This document shows, piece by piece, positions 36,401 through 47,779 of a DNA stretch of 63,743 nt. The position numbers were made by a program, and so were the translations under genes. The notes under the pieces are model-generated. The model was given only the letters and a program-made list of their open reading frames with translations, was not told where the DNA came from and made no database searches. Source of the stretch: Welwitschia mirabilis (Eukaryota > Gnetophyta > Gnetopsida > Welwitschiales); NCBI GenBank assembly GCA_051453625.1, contig JBOZIK010000001.1:6155517-6219259 (forward strand), written 5' to 3'. How positions within the stretch are numbered: the first letter of the stretch is position 1; every line of letters starts with the position of its first letter.

Positions 36401-37890
36401 TGTTAGATTATGTATTCCCAATTGATGTTAAACTAATGTTTTCTGTGAAGCAAATTTTATGTATCTTGTGCAAAAAATATTAACCACTTGCAGGTTAGAT
36501 GCTAAATCTAAGAATGTCACATTGTGACCATTAGAAATTTGTCAAGTATACTTATCCTCTTAAGCGATCGACCTAACTTCTAATGGATCAATCGCACTTG
36601 GATCATACTCTCAGAATTGACTTGAATTTAGAGGGATTGACTAGACTTCTAAGGGGTTGACCGGACCTAAGAACTAGTGCTTCTAAATAGATTGTTAAGG
36701 GGTTGATTTTACTTATGAGGGATCGACTAACCTGAGCACTGTGCACCTAATATTCCTAAGCTGATCATCAAGGGGTTGACCAGACCTAATGTAGAATATT
36801 AGAATGGACTTTTATCAAGATAAGCGAGTGACCAAAAATTTATACGGGTGACTGGATAAGGGGTCAGCTGGACCTTAAGGGCTTAATCAGACATGAAAGC
36901 ATAAGAATCTAGAGTGACTGAAAAGTTCACTCGCATGACCTATTTAAGTCACGACACTAAGAGGGGTTGACTGGACATTTAAGGGGTCAACCGACTAGAA
37001 TGAAAATGAAATTATATATTAGTTCTGTATCCATTTTGTAGCCATTTATAGCCGTTGGAAGCGCATTTTTAATTGTAATAACCTAAAAGCCTTTTATTAT
37101 AAATAGTCAAGAGAGAAATCACTAGAAGAACTTTTTGATCTTTGGTTGAATGATTAAAAACTATGATTTATTAGTATACTAGCTTGATATTGTATTCTTG
37201 ACTAAGAAAGGGCTATCATCTATTATATCTGTGGATTCAAGGTCAGATCTTGTACTTCATTATTCATAGTTTGTATCATCCATAAAAGAAGAGCTCTATT
37301 ATATTCATTATACTGAAGAACGAGTGATATCAGTGCACCAAGGTATTTTACCATTACTATCACATCATCTAAATGTTGAGACTTAGCCTCCAAAGTCTAT
37401 TAAAAAGGTTGAGACTTAGCCCATAAAAGTCCATATGTAAAGGTTACAAATGAACCTACAATAACTGGAAAAGTTCATAGAGATCCAGATCGGACTTGGT
37501 AATAAGTTAATCATCGAGAGTGGAGCACAAGATTTCCTAAACCACTATAAAACTTAGATGCATGTGATCAGTATTTTTATGCTTCTTGTTATTTTCATTT
37601 TTCTAAATACTTTTAGTTATATGAATAAGTTTTCTAGTGATTTATCTCAAGTAAGTTTGTATTGTAAGTTTATTTGAATATTTTTCAGAACCTATTCACC
37701 CCCTCNNNNNNNNNNNNNNNNNNNNNNNNNNNNNNNNNNNNNNNNNNNNNNNNNNNNNNNNNNNNNNNNNNNNNNNNNNNNNNNNNNNNNNNNNNNNNNN
37801 NNNNNTGATTTATCTCAAGTAAGTTTGTATTGTAAGTTTATTTGAATATTTTTTAGAACCTGTTCACACCCTCCTCTAGGGTTCTCGATT
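36401..37890 (+). mobile_element. 3' LTR of a SIRE/Maximus-like copia element nested in the CACTA element
   Basis: It starts TGTTAGATTATG directly after the polypurine tract. It contains a run of GGGGTTGACC/GGGGTCAACC-type words (36,560-36,990), a TATA box TTATAAATAG near 37,097, and a U5 end near TTCACACCCTCC (37,865). A 100-base gap (37,706-37,805) lies inside, and the 68 bases before it are repeated after it. The right end is approximate. A related LTR is at 48,695. Confidence 0.75.
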
Positions 37891-37899
37891 CCCATTAGT

Positions 37900-40800
37900 T
37901 ATTTCTCTTAAAATAGCCTTTCTAGAAACTAGGTTGGACTTTAGATTACTTCTCTCTATGAACCTTTTTATTCTTGTCTTGATCACTTACCATCTAGAAG
38001 CATGTTATTGATATGGTCTTCTATATTGTACTTCTCACACTTTCAAGAGTTCTTTCTCTATATTGGCATAAGATGTTTGTATAAACTAGAATCAATAGAT
38101 GTCTTGCTTGATTAACATGTGCTTTCATGTGGATGCTTTAAAAATCATTAGTAGGGATTGGAAACTAAGGATAGATTAAAAAAAACTTCAAGATTCCATT
38201 GAATTGGATGTAGTAGAGAGTTTAAAAAATTGTTAGTTAGTTGTCCCCTATGTTGCAAACATGCCAATAATAAAATATTTTATTTATTTGCAAGCTTTTA
38301 AAAAGATGCATGTATTATAATTGCAAAACTTTACTAAGATATTTTTCAGCATAATTTACAATAATGGAAGATCCAGAGGTATTTATCATTTCTCTTAGCT
38401 TATTAATAATTATTTAAAAAAATTTGTTAGTGTATTATATAAAGCATGTAGTCTTCTTATTGCACCTTCATGCTATGCATTTAACTAATTTGGCCTTCAT
38501 TATCTTGACAACATTTTCAACTACTTTAAGCCTCCAGACATTGTGAGAAAAAAAGACTAAATTGGCTCATAAGGTTTCAAATGTAGGTAATTTGTATGCA
38601 ACGTTGTGTAAATCTACTTTCATAAGGTTTTGTGAGTCTATCTAGTATAATGTTGTTAACTTTTATACAATTTTAATAGTAATTTATTAGTAATTTTTGA
38701 TACTTAAATCTTAGAAATTAATTAATCTAACTAATTTGAAAAATATACTTTATATGCATACCATTAAATTTCAGCTACACCCAAAGGAGAGAATTATTAT
38801 AATTATCTTAATGACTATCTCATGAGATCTTAAAGACATAGAATAAATGATGTCTATTTTCAAATGAGCCATACACTATACCTATAGGATGCTAAATATC
38901 ACTACAGAACATGATTTATCCATGTAAATGTACATGAAATATAGGAGTTTTGTCTACGAATGATTATACAGTTTGGGGGTTATAGATATTGGTCTTTGAG
39001 TGGCTCGTTTTTCATGGGTTTCAATGTTGATTATCATCTTTCTATAGACAATGGATATTTCCCATAATGTTGGAACAAAAAAATTCATTGTTTAAGGCTA
39101 GGTATCTATCTAAATGTAGCCTTGATATTTTTTATGGGTATAAAATATTGTCAATTATGGTTGTGGTTTGTATTTATATGCTTGAGGAATGTGGGATGGG
39201 GATATAAAAGAAAGGTAGAATAATTCAATTACTAGTGTTTGATTGAGTAATTTGGCTTCTAAGATGATTTTCATAGAGTAATTAATCTAATAAACTCATA
39301 TTAGAGTAACTATGGTAAAAAAGGCAATGGCTAATAAAAACATATATCTAGGATTACATCTCTTATGTATTTAGCATTACATCTCTAAACCTGACATTAA
39401 ACCTTGTTATGAGAGTTAATTAATAAAACATTCTATCATTGGTATTGTTATCAGAGGTTGATGTTTAATGTTTCTTGAATATAAATAAGAATTATGCATA
39501 GCTTAATATTTATTTCATGAACTTTGGGTGAGAAATGTTCAATAGGAAATTACTCTAGTAATTTCTTGTTCTTATCAAACATAAATACATATATCAATAA
39601 ATCATTTCAAGACACATGTAAGCAGTGTCCAACATACATTTAAAATTACATTGCTATGATGATCACCAGACTTAAAATCAAACTTAGAAAAGTATCTTCC
39701 TCTATAATTTTCTAAATTAAGAATTTCCTTATTCTACATAAGTAATTTGATATCAACTATTATAGCACTTAACCGAGTGTAATTAATGACTATATAAGTT
39801 TTTCATCTTTTTTATTGTAAATGATTTCTTACTATTATAGCATTTAGTAATTGAAATTAACTTTCATTGACTTTGCTACTTTTGTAGCTACTTTATCAGA
39901 AAGGAAGGAAATGTGTATTCCCATTGCACCTTTGTAACTATTAGAAACATAGAGGCATCAGATTCTCTTTCAGTAAAGATCACTTTTAATCTAGAAATGA
40001 TATTGTAAATACTAAGACTTTTTGATCATAGCCTTGATAACTACTTTGATTTCTTTCACTCTCCTTTAAGGTAAAATTAGAAGAATGCTTCTTACATTTT
40101 ATGAAATGTTATTAACTTATTTAGATTTAAGTGTTTCATGACATAAAAGCCTCTGCTTCTAGCATAAAAATGAAAAGACTTTAATGTCTGTAAATTCTTT
40201 CACTATCTAATTTGCTTTTTATGTAGTTGCATATGCTATCCTGCTCTGTACAATGTAGGTAATTTTTAGATGTAGCATGATAGCAGTATGATCACTTTTA
40301 TTGGTTCAGGATCATCATAGATACCATGCATACATGAGGGATTTGATAGGAAAGTAATAGAAGTAGTATAATTACTCACAGGGATACGTTTGATCTCAGC
40401 AAGTTGATTTCAAACAAAGGTTCATCTCACTCCATACTTTAAAATAAGCATATCAAACAAAACTTCAAAATTTCTTAAAATAAATCCTATTGGAAAGGTG
40501 AGAGGTTTTACTTTTACTATTCTAGTTCGGTTGCCTTTGTATGAAGCACAACATTTTACAAATTTATTCTTTATTTGTGATGTCGGTTCTAGTTCGGGAA
40601 ACCCCTAATGGTCCAATTCCTGAAAGCAATGCAATAGCTCACCTTGGTAAAGATCATATCGCTATACATTCTAGTTGTTTTTAAACAATATTTGCGTTTT
40701 CTAATTGATTCTATTTAGTAAAAATTTGTTAAACAACAACTCTTATTTTATAGTTGCATAACTGAAGGGGGATACTAATCTATTCAGATCATCACTTATT

Positions 40801-41500
40801 GATTATGTGAGTGTTAATGTCACTGTGTAATTTCTTTTAACTAATTCAAAGAATTTATTTATTTGAATCTATGTTTTTAATGAGGGAATATGGAATCCTT
40901 AGATATCATCGTACATCCTTTATGTGTGGATTTTATTCTATGTGTTTTTGGTTAATTTAACAATCTTTTCTATATATTCACTAGTTTGGGTCATTCATGC
41001 TAGTTGATTAATTTCTATTTTGGTAATGCATTTTTGCAGTCTTGAAGGATTTATTAAGTTTTATTTTACATTTTTAATAACAAAATAGAAATCCCTTAGA
41101 CATCATTATAAATATTTTACATGTTAATTATTTGAGTTATATCATTAATATTTCACTTTTGGTTTTGCATCATATTTTTTTTCCTTTAATAGTCTTCTCC
41201 ACATATTTATTGGTCTAGGTTATCCATTTTAATTAATTAATTTGCATTCTTCTAATGTATTTCTTGCATCTCTTCATCAGTTACAAAAGGGGAGGTAAAG
41301 CTACATGATAGTATATTATGGATCATGTTCTTATCTAATCACATCAATTAGCATATTCCATACTTCCACACTCTATTACAGAAATCTCCTTGATTGGATT
41401 TTATGTTAACCAAGGTCACCTTTTAGTGAAATTTGTGAGTTTTTATGTCTACTTTTAGCAGTAATTGAAATAACATAACAAAATCTTTTTTTTGGTATTT
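37900..41500. other. CACTA 3' interior, no gene recognised
   Basis: AT-rich sequence with short frames only. Nothing recognisable as transposase or retroelement protein was seen, and no repeat boundary could be fixed. Confidence 0.45.
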
Positions 41501-41509
41501 TTTCCTCCA

Positions 41510-41905
41510 AGTAATACCTTTTGAGGTGTTTATTTCATAAAATGCCATAAAAGGATTTTCAAGGCATTTATCTACTAAAATGCCTTAAAAGCCCCTTTGG
41601 GATGTTTTTATTAAATAAATGCCTTAAAAGCTATTTTGAGGCATTTTATTACGTGAACGCCTCAAAAGCCCTATTAAGGCATTTATCTAGTAAAACACCT
41701 CAAAAGGACTTTTAAGGCAATGACTCAGAAAATGTGTTAAAAGATGTTTTAATGAGTGTTTATTTAAATGCCTTAGAAATGTCTTAATTTAAGATGAGTC
41801 TTTGTAAAGCGTTTTGTGAAAAAATGCCTTAAAATATTTTAAGGTGTTTTTAGTGCCTTTTAAGGCATTTTAGAAATGCCTTAAAAGTCGATACTTGTTG
41901 TAGTG
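41510..41905 (+). repeat. CACTA right subterminal repeat array and terminus
   Basis: At least eight AAATGCCTTAAAA/TTTTAAGGCATTT units, several as inverted pairs with AT-rich loops, end at CGATACTTGTTGTAGTG. The word matches the left array, and the last 15 bases are the inverted terminus. Confidence 0.85.
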
Positions 41906-43030
41906 TCATAAGAACATGAAGAGGGAATATTACATGTTGAGTAACATGACAATTACATTCTCATCAGGTAAGAAGAAGCAACCTTAAGTTAAAACTTGTT
42001 ATAGAAGATTTCTTCTTAGAACTCTAAGAAGATCTAATATTGTTTCCAACTTTTTATCAATACTTCCATTATTAGATAACAATTCAACTAAATAAAGTCC
42101 TTGGGTGATTCAACATTCTAAGACCATGGGAAGAAAGCATCTATTTCTGGTACTAGAATGAGCACATTTCCTTGATTCTCTGGTTTTATGGATAATAATG
42201 ATAATTGCAAAATTCAAAGATTCTAACAAACTCTTCTATGCCATAAAAATATCATGTCTAGTACTAGGATTAACACAAACTAAACTTGTAATTCTATGAT
42301 CAATGGTGAGATTTTGAAAGAGGAGACAATAGCTAAAGTTTCAAAATTTTTAAAAACAACCTCATACCACATATCATGAAAACCTAATCAGCGAGGCTTG
42401 TGTGTGAGGTCAAATAATGTATAATAATGAAAGGTTGCAAGTTGTTTTAATGACTGTATCTTGCATGAGTGACAATTTCTAATTTTTGGTTATTTTAGGA
42501 ATTACAAGATCAAATAATCTAAAGCAGGAAACATTAAGGTTCTTTCAATGGTCATATCTTGCGTGAGTGACAATCTTTGATTTTTGCTTATTTTAGGGAT
42601 TAATAGTTTAATAATGAAAACCTGAAGAATGAAATACATATTACTAATTTATGGACAACAATCACAAGTAAAATCTTAATTAGAAGGATTTCTTCCTTGT
42701 TAGGTGAAAGAATTTATAATCTTCCATTCAACACACCAACAAAGAAATAACAACTCATACCTCAGTTTTCCTCAAGTAACTAACCTTTTAAAATCTAATA
42801 AAATCTACATCAACACCATCTAGCTACTAGATGATGATAATTAAGATCTAATGACTCATTTGTGGGATCTTAAGAAAGGGGCCCAATGCAAAAATTTCCT
42901 CTTGCATGTACATGGAAATAATAAAGAAGGTACAGTTCTAAGAGAAAAATAGAAAGGTTGTAACTTGTAACAAGAGTAGTTTTTAGGGGCATATGTTCTC
43001 CAACCAGATTTCTACAAATATCATGTTCTT
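41906..43030 (+). repeat. Repeat family B, copy 1
   Basis: 41,908-42,655 matches 47,999-48,694 in direct orientation at roughly 80%. 42,855-43,030 matches 47,780-47,950, which in the other copy lies before, not after, the first block. Inside, a ~95-bp unit with ATCTTGC.TGAGTGACAAT is doubled (42,460 and 42,545) in both copies. No coding motif was found, so the element class is unknown. Confidence 0.7.
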
Positions 43031-43957
43031 AAGTAGTATCAAACATTCAAATTTAAGAGGAATGGTCTTTAGCATAGTCATCACTTTGAATAAAAGAAAA
43101 TATCCTAGAAAGAGAGTGTATATACTAATGGCCATAATAAAGATACATGTAAAAATTATTTAAAAGGATCATTTCACTTAAAATATGTCAAAACATAGTG
43201 TTGAGGAATAAGAAAACATAACACTCTCGTAAGGAGTCCGATTTTGAAAAAGAATCTCACTCAAATTAGTAGTCATTAAGAATGGCATACAAATGGGATG
43301 GGATTGGGAACTCTATCTAAAAATATCAAAAACTCACATGATACATGTAGTTTAAATGAAACATGAGAAATATATGGAATTTCTTCATTTTCAAATCAAA
43401 ATTTACATTGACAGCATTACATGTTTCATTTATCATATAAGAAGCAAAATATATTCACAGCTAGAATAGGAGAAGTAATAACCCCAGATCACCATGCATT
43501 AAAGAAAATAACTTTGTCAATTAATTTTTATAGCTATTTCAAAGAGTTGACATATTAACAGCTTACAGCCCAAGCATAAAATTATGGTATGCATTATAAA
43601 TTTTAAAACTTTAGATCTTGAACTATGTTGTGCATTTCTTGTGTTTAAGGAAAAGTACATTGTGTGTCTAACACCCTATTTTATGTGATTTTATTTGCAT
43701 AATATTTTGAGAAAATAATTGAAGAAATTCACCCATTCCAAAAGCCATAATTTCTTTTTGTGTATTCTAGCATGCCTCTCTGTTGTCTATCTATGTATCA
43801 AAATTATTCTAACTAAAAATTAAGATTTTTTTATCTATCTTTTAAATTGTAGAGAGATGTCATAATATCAAAACTTAGTTTAAATTTTACAAATTAATAT
43901 CGCATTAAATGGAATAATAACATGGAAAATATATCATGACAATGATTCACTCAAACT
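43031..43957. other. No feature recognised
   Basis: AT-rich spacer between family B and the short-LTR element. No gene, RNA or repeat boundary was recognised. Confidence 0.5.
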
Positions 43958-43962
43958 TCAAA

Positions 43963-44118
43963 TGTAAGGAATGGCTCAAGGGGGTACACCATTTGATGCT
44001 CTACCCACAAGATCGCTCACAAACAAGCGGTGGTCTGCATCTATAAAACACGCTCAGGGCATGGAGATTTCTTCATCAGTGCTTCAGTGCTGTTTCTCAA
44101 GTGTTTGGTTGCTTAACA
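43963..44118 (+). repeat. 5' LTR of the compact LTR element
   Basis: 156 bp, TG...CA ends. A TATA-like CTATAAAAC lies at about 44,041. It is colinear with the 3' LTR except for a 21-base insertion there. Confidence 0.9.
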
Positions 44119-44120
44119 AG

Positions 44121-44131
44121 TGGTATCAGAG
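44121..44131 (+). other. Primer binding site of the compact LTR element
   Basis: TGGTATCAGAG, two bases after the 5' LTR; complementary to the initiator Met tRNA 3' end as in most plant copia elements. Confidence 0.9.
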
Positions 44132-45297
44132 TGCTTGTTTGATCCTGTCCTCCTGCAGCCACCATCGCTGCCCCTCCTCTTCGTGCCTGTTTTTGGTCAG
44201 AGTGTTTCATTTTAGTTGATGCTGTTCCATCGCGGTTCCACCCTAGATTCGCTTCTTTCAGTTTTCAATTATCTGCGGCATCAATCCTTACGGCCTTCGT
44301 CAACACCCTTGCTCCGCAGTTCTGCCTAAGCTTGTGCCCTTTCAGTCTTCACCGCCTTGTACGTTATCTTCTTTGCAGTGCTTAAGCGACTCTCCGCCTT
44401 ATGCTGCTCTGCTTGCCACTGCTCCTTTTGAAGCGACGGCATGCTATTTGCCTTCTCCATGCTACCCTGAGAGTTTGCCTCCACCGCGCCTCCACATTGC
44501 TCTCCTACATTTCACTGTGACTACCCTGTCAATCAGTTCATGTGCTTATAGACTACTGCCAGCTCTGTCTGCTACACTCACCATTTTCCACGGCCACCTT
44601 CCAGTGTGGCTAATCTCCATCTATGTTTGGTTTGATGCTCTTTTTCCCCCCAGTTTTCATATCGGTTTTTCATCGCGGTTCTTGCCTTTTGGTGTTTCTT
44701 TACCTATGTGACACTCCCACACCTCTGCACACCCTTCTGGTTTATGGCTTGTCCCCACCTATTCTGCCTTTTCGTGTGCTCTTTTCACACCACTGTGGCT
44801 CTGCTCCTTGTAAGTCTTCTCTATTGTAGCTTTCTTTTGGCTTAAGTTTTTTTTTTGTGATGCCCTTTCTTTGGANNNNNNNNNNNNNNNNNNNNNNNNN
44901 NNNNNNNNNNNNNNNNNNNNNNNNNNNNNNNNNNNNNNNNNNNNNNNNNNNNNNNNNNNNNNNNNNNNNNNNNNNTTAAGTTTTTTTTTCGTGATGCCCT
45001 TTCTATGGACACATCACCTTGCTACCTCCGCTCAATGCTCAACCTGTTAGCTACAGCTCGACGCTGACTCTTTAGCCTTGGCGGCTTCTAGACGATCCAC
45101 GAGTTTGTCTTCATGATTCTCTCTATGGTGGTTCTTTCTTCAGCTTCGCATCACCGTTTTGTGCATTTCTGCTATCATCGTTTTTCACAGCCCTGCGCAT
45201 TTGTTTTGTGCATTTTTTCCTAGCGCTCCATGCATTTTGCGTGACTCTTCCACCATGGCTCTTTATTTCACACGCCCATTTGAGCCACAGGGGAGAT

Positions 45298-45474
45298 TGT
45301 AAGGGGTGGCTCAAGGGGGCACACCATTTGATTCTTAGTCCACAGGATCACTCATAAACAAGCAGAGGTCTACATCTATAAAACATGCTTAGGGCATGGA
45401 GATTTTTTCATCAGCGTTTCGGTGCTATTCATCAGTGCTCCGGCGCTGTTTCTCAAGCGTTTGGTCACTTAACA
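45298..45474 (+). repeat. 3' LTR of the compact LTR element
   Basis: 177 bp. It carries a tandem 21-base duplication around TTCATCAGCG/TTCATCAGTG that the 5' LTR lacks, and otherwise differs by mostly C/T and G/A changes. Confidence 0.9.
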
Positions 45475-45499
45475 TCAAAGTATGTTATCATAAAAAGTG

Positions 45500-47670
45500 C
45501 AAAGCCATCCATGATTTATTTCATGAATAGATAATTGAGTTGGATGCACAATTAGTATGTTTAAAGAAAAAAGTGGTTATCTAGCATTTTTCTTGGAGGT
45601 TACATATCTCATGTGCTACTGTCTATTTATCTTAGTTCAGGTTTCATAGATCCCTTAAAGATATGGTTCTACTTAAAAATGATTCATGTGGTTAGTATCT
45701 ACATTTTGCTTCTTCAAAGCATTTTATTACACAGAAGACTCATTATTTAGTAGAGCATCTTGTACTTGCCTAAGGGCATTTGAGTCATATGATTAATCTT
45801 CCGTTATTAAAGAAAGACTCAACATCTCTATTTTCTCATGGGAGTATGCATGAAAATTCCAAATCACTTTCAATTACTATTTTTTTTTTATTTTCTGTTT
45901 TGCTTGATGTTTTCATCTTAACAATGTTGTTGAGGGGCTGTTAATCTTGCTACTTTTCCAAATCATGCAATGATTATAAACCATTTACAGATCCACCAAA
46001 GGCATCAGTTAAAATATTACTACTAAAATTAACATTGACACAGCTTACAAGCAATGGATGGTGTTGTTTGCCTATGTATTGTTATGTTACAAGTGTGTGT
46101 AAGGATAGTATGAGTTGGCATATGAAAGCATATAGTAAGGGAAGTGTATAAACAATTGAGTAATAGGCATCTCATAGTGTAGCATCTATCAAATGAAATG
46201 ATAATATCTTTGTGAATGTTCAAAGTATCTAATCTAGTTTTTTAAGATTGTATTCTAGATGTATGAATAAAAAGCATAAACAATAATGTGTACATCTTTT
46301 CAAACTTCCTTCTTTATTTTATTCCTATATTTATTTTTATGTTTGAAAGTGGGCTATAAACTATCCATATGTTATTAAGTTACTTTATGGGATTATATTA
46401 AATATAAAACATTAATATTATTTCAAGGTTTTAATCCTAACATTGGATTTAAGTTTTAACCCTAATATGGACCTATAAATGGGATGCTTGTATTCAAGGA
46501 AATATGAGATTCACCACCTAAGTAATTATATAACTGATAGAGATAGTAATGGAAGCCTGTGTCTTTTCTTTCTCGAATAAAATAAGAGCTTTACATTGTT
46601 CCATTGACATAGAGTAGAAATATCACAACCATGTAAACTAATGCTTTTATCACTTACTAGTTTATTTTGGTCTCCACTATTTTATTATTATTATTTCTAT
46701 GTTTTTACAACAAATGGTATCATAGCATGAGGTGTACGGTTTGTTAATATAAGAAAAAGCATAGTGTAGTACCAAGCTTCAAGAATGAAAGAAGCAAGCT
46801 ATCAAGGATAGTGTATGTCTTTGTTTTCTCTGATAATATAAGAGTCTATATTCCATCAATATGGGGTAGAAATATCCTAAACCACATAAATCTTATTTTA
46901 TAAATGTTTACTGATTACTTCTTTATTTTGTTCTCTATTATTTTATTATTATTGTTGTTATGTTTTCAAAATAAATGTTGTCAAAGAATGGGTTCTAGGA
47001 TTTATTGGTGCAAAGCAAAGCATAGTGTAGCCAAGGGTACCAAGCTTGAGGAATGAAAGAAGTAAGGTGAAGGTAGGGAGCAAATACAACCTTCATGTAG
47101 AATATTTGTCTAACTTTTAGAAAATTTGTCATATGTACCAGAGACCATTGGTAAATCCTACAATAGACAGGCTTGTCAAATAAGACTATAATATCTGAAT
47201 CATCATGTTTAAGGATATTTTAAAGTAATAAGATTGTGTTGATACTTTATTAACAATCCAATATGCTAGAATGAAGAGACTATAGATGATGGATAGGCTT
47301 CTTGAATAAATTCCCTTCTTGTTCTGCCCATGTTATAAGTGGTTAGGTTATAGAATTAAAAACACCTTAAGGAATTGCATATTTAGAGTTGTGGACTCTT
47401 AGGCAATAATAAAAACTGTGTTCTAGGGTTCAGATCTAAGGTATACTCATTTGAAGATTCTCTATGCATGCTTTTAGTGCCTTATATTTTGTGCTTTAGA
47501 TCCTACTATAGGATTTATACTTATTTCCTATAGACATTTTCCTCTCCATTTGATTGCTTTACCATGTAAATTTGTAGGTGTTTTCTCCATTGTTTCATTT
47601 TTTTGGTTCTATTCTTTTATTTTTTTTATAGAAATTTCAAGATATTTAATTGTTTTCATCTTTATTTCTT
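45500..47670 (+). repeat. Repeat family A, copy 3 (inverted relative to copies 1 and 2)
   Basis: It matches the reverse complement of 1-2200, in the order: 3' internal part, G-run (TTGAGGGGC), LTR 45,939-46,712, degenerate primer site TGGTATCATAGC at 46,715-46,726, tandem LTR-end unit (second copy ending near 46,975) and leader to about 47,670. The left boundary is about 25 bases from the compact LTR element. Confidence 0.8.
45939..46712 (+). mobile_element. LTR of family A, copy 3
   Basis: 774 bp, starting TGTTAATCTTGC after GGGGC and ending TTTTTACAACA, two bases before the primer site. Colinear with 1741-979. Confidence 0.7.
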
Positions 47671-47779
47671 TGTTATTCAAGTTTTCACCAATTTTCAAGA
47701 GTAATAAATTAGCTAAAATATGATGTTAGATTAGATTATGATGATAGAAAAACATATTAACCCATTAGTGGAATCTTAA

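Larger units (their letters stand above)
22771..41905 (+). mobile_element. CACTA (En/Spm) DNA transposon, ~19.1 kb with nested inserts
   Basis: The left end reads CACTATAAGAAATAT and the right end, reverse-complemented, CACTACAACAAGTAT, a 15-base imperfect terminal inverted repeat. Both ends are followed inward by dense TTTTAAGGC-type subterminal repeats. The three bases outside are TCA on each side (22,768-22,770 and 41,906-41,908), the 3-bp duplication expected for CACTA elements. Between the ends lie TNP2-like and TNPA-like genes in the same orientation. All coding parts contain stops, so the copy is not autonomous now. Nested insertions at 30.8-32.0 kb and 35.4-37.9 kb account for part of the length. 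The two outer flanks belong to different sequence families, which leaves some doubt that both ends derive from one insertion. Confidence 0.8.
43963..45474 (+). mobile_element. Compact non-autonomous LTR retrotransposon (no gag-pol)
   Basis: The 5' LTR (43,963-44,118, 156 bp) and 3' LTR (45,298-45,474, 177 bp) both start TGTAAGG and end CTTAACA. The flanking bases are TCAAA on both sides (43,958-43,962 and 45,475-45,479), a perfect 5-bp target duplication. A primer site TGGTATCAGAG begins at 44,121 and a polypurine tract ACAGGGGAGA ends next to the 3' LTR. The internal part (~1.18 kb including 100 N) is clearly richer in G+C than its surroundings and shows no gag, protease, integrase or reverse-transcriptase motif. 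The longest open frame (44,334-44,711) is Pro/Ser/Leu-rich and not recognised. Mobilisation would need proteins from another copia element. Size and structure resemble large TRIM-like elements. Confidence 0.9.

Noticed and set aside
43963-44219. Open frame starting near 43,971 as a gene
   Set aside because: It runs through the 5' LTR and primer site of the compact element, so it is chance.
44334-44711. 125-residue open frame in the compact LTR element
   Set aside because: Pro/Ser/Leu-rich with no recognisable domain; open mainly because the region is GC-richer and pyrimidine-rich. Not called as a gene.
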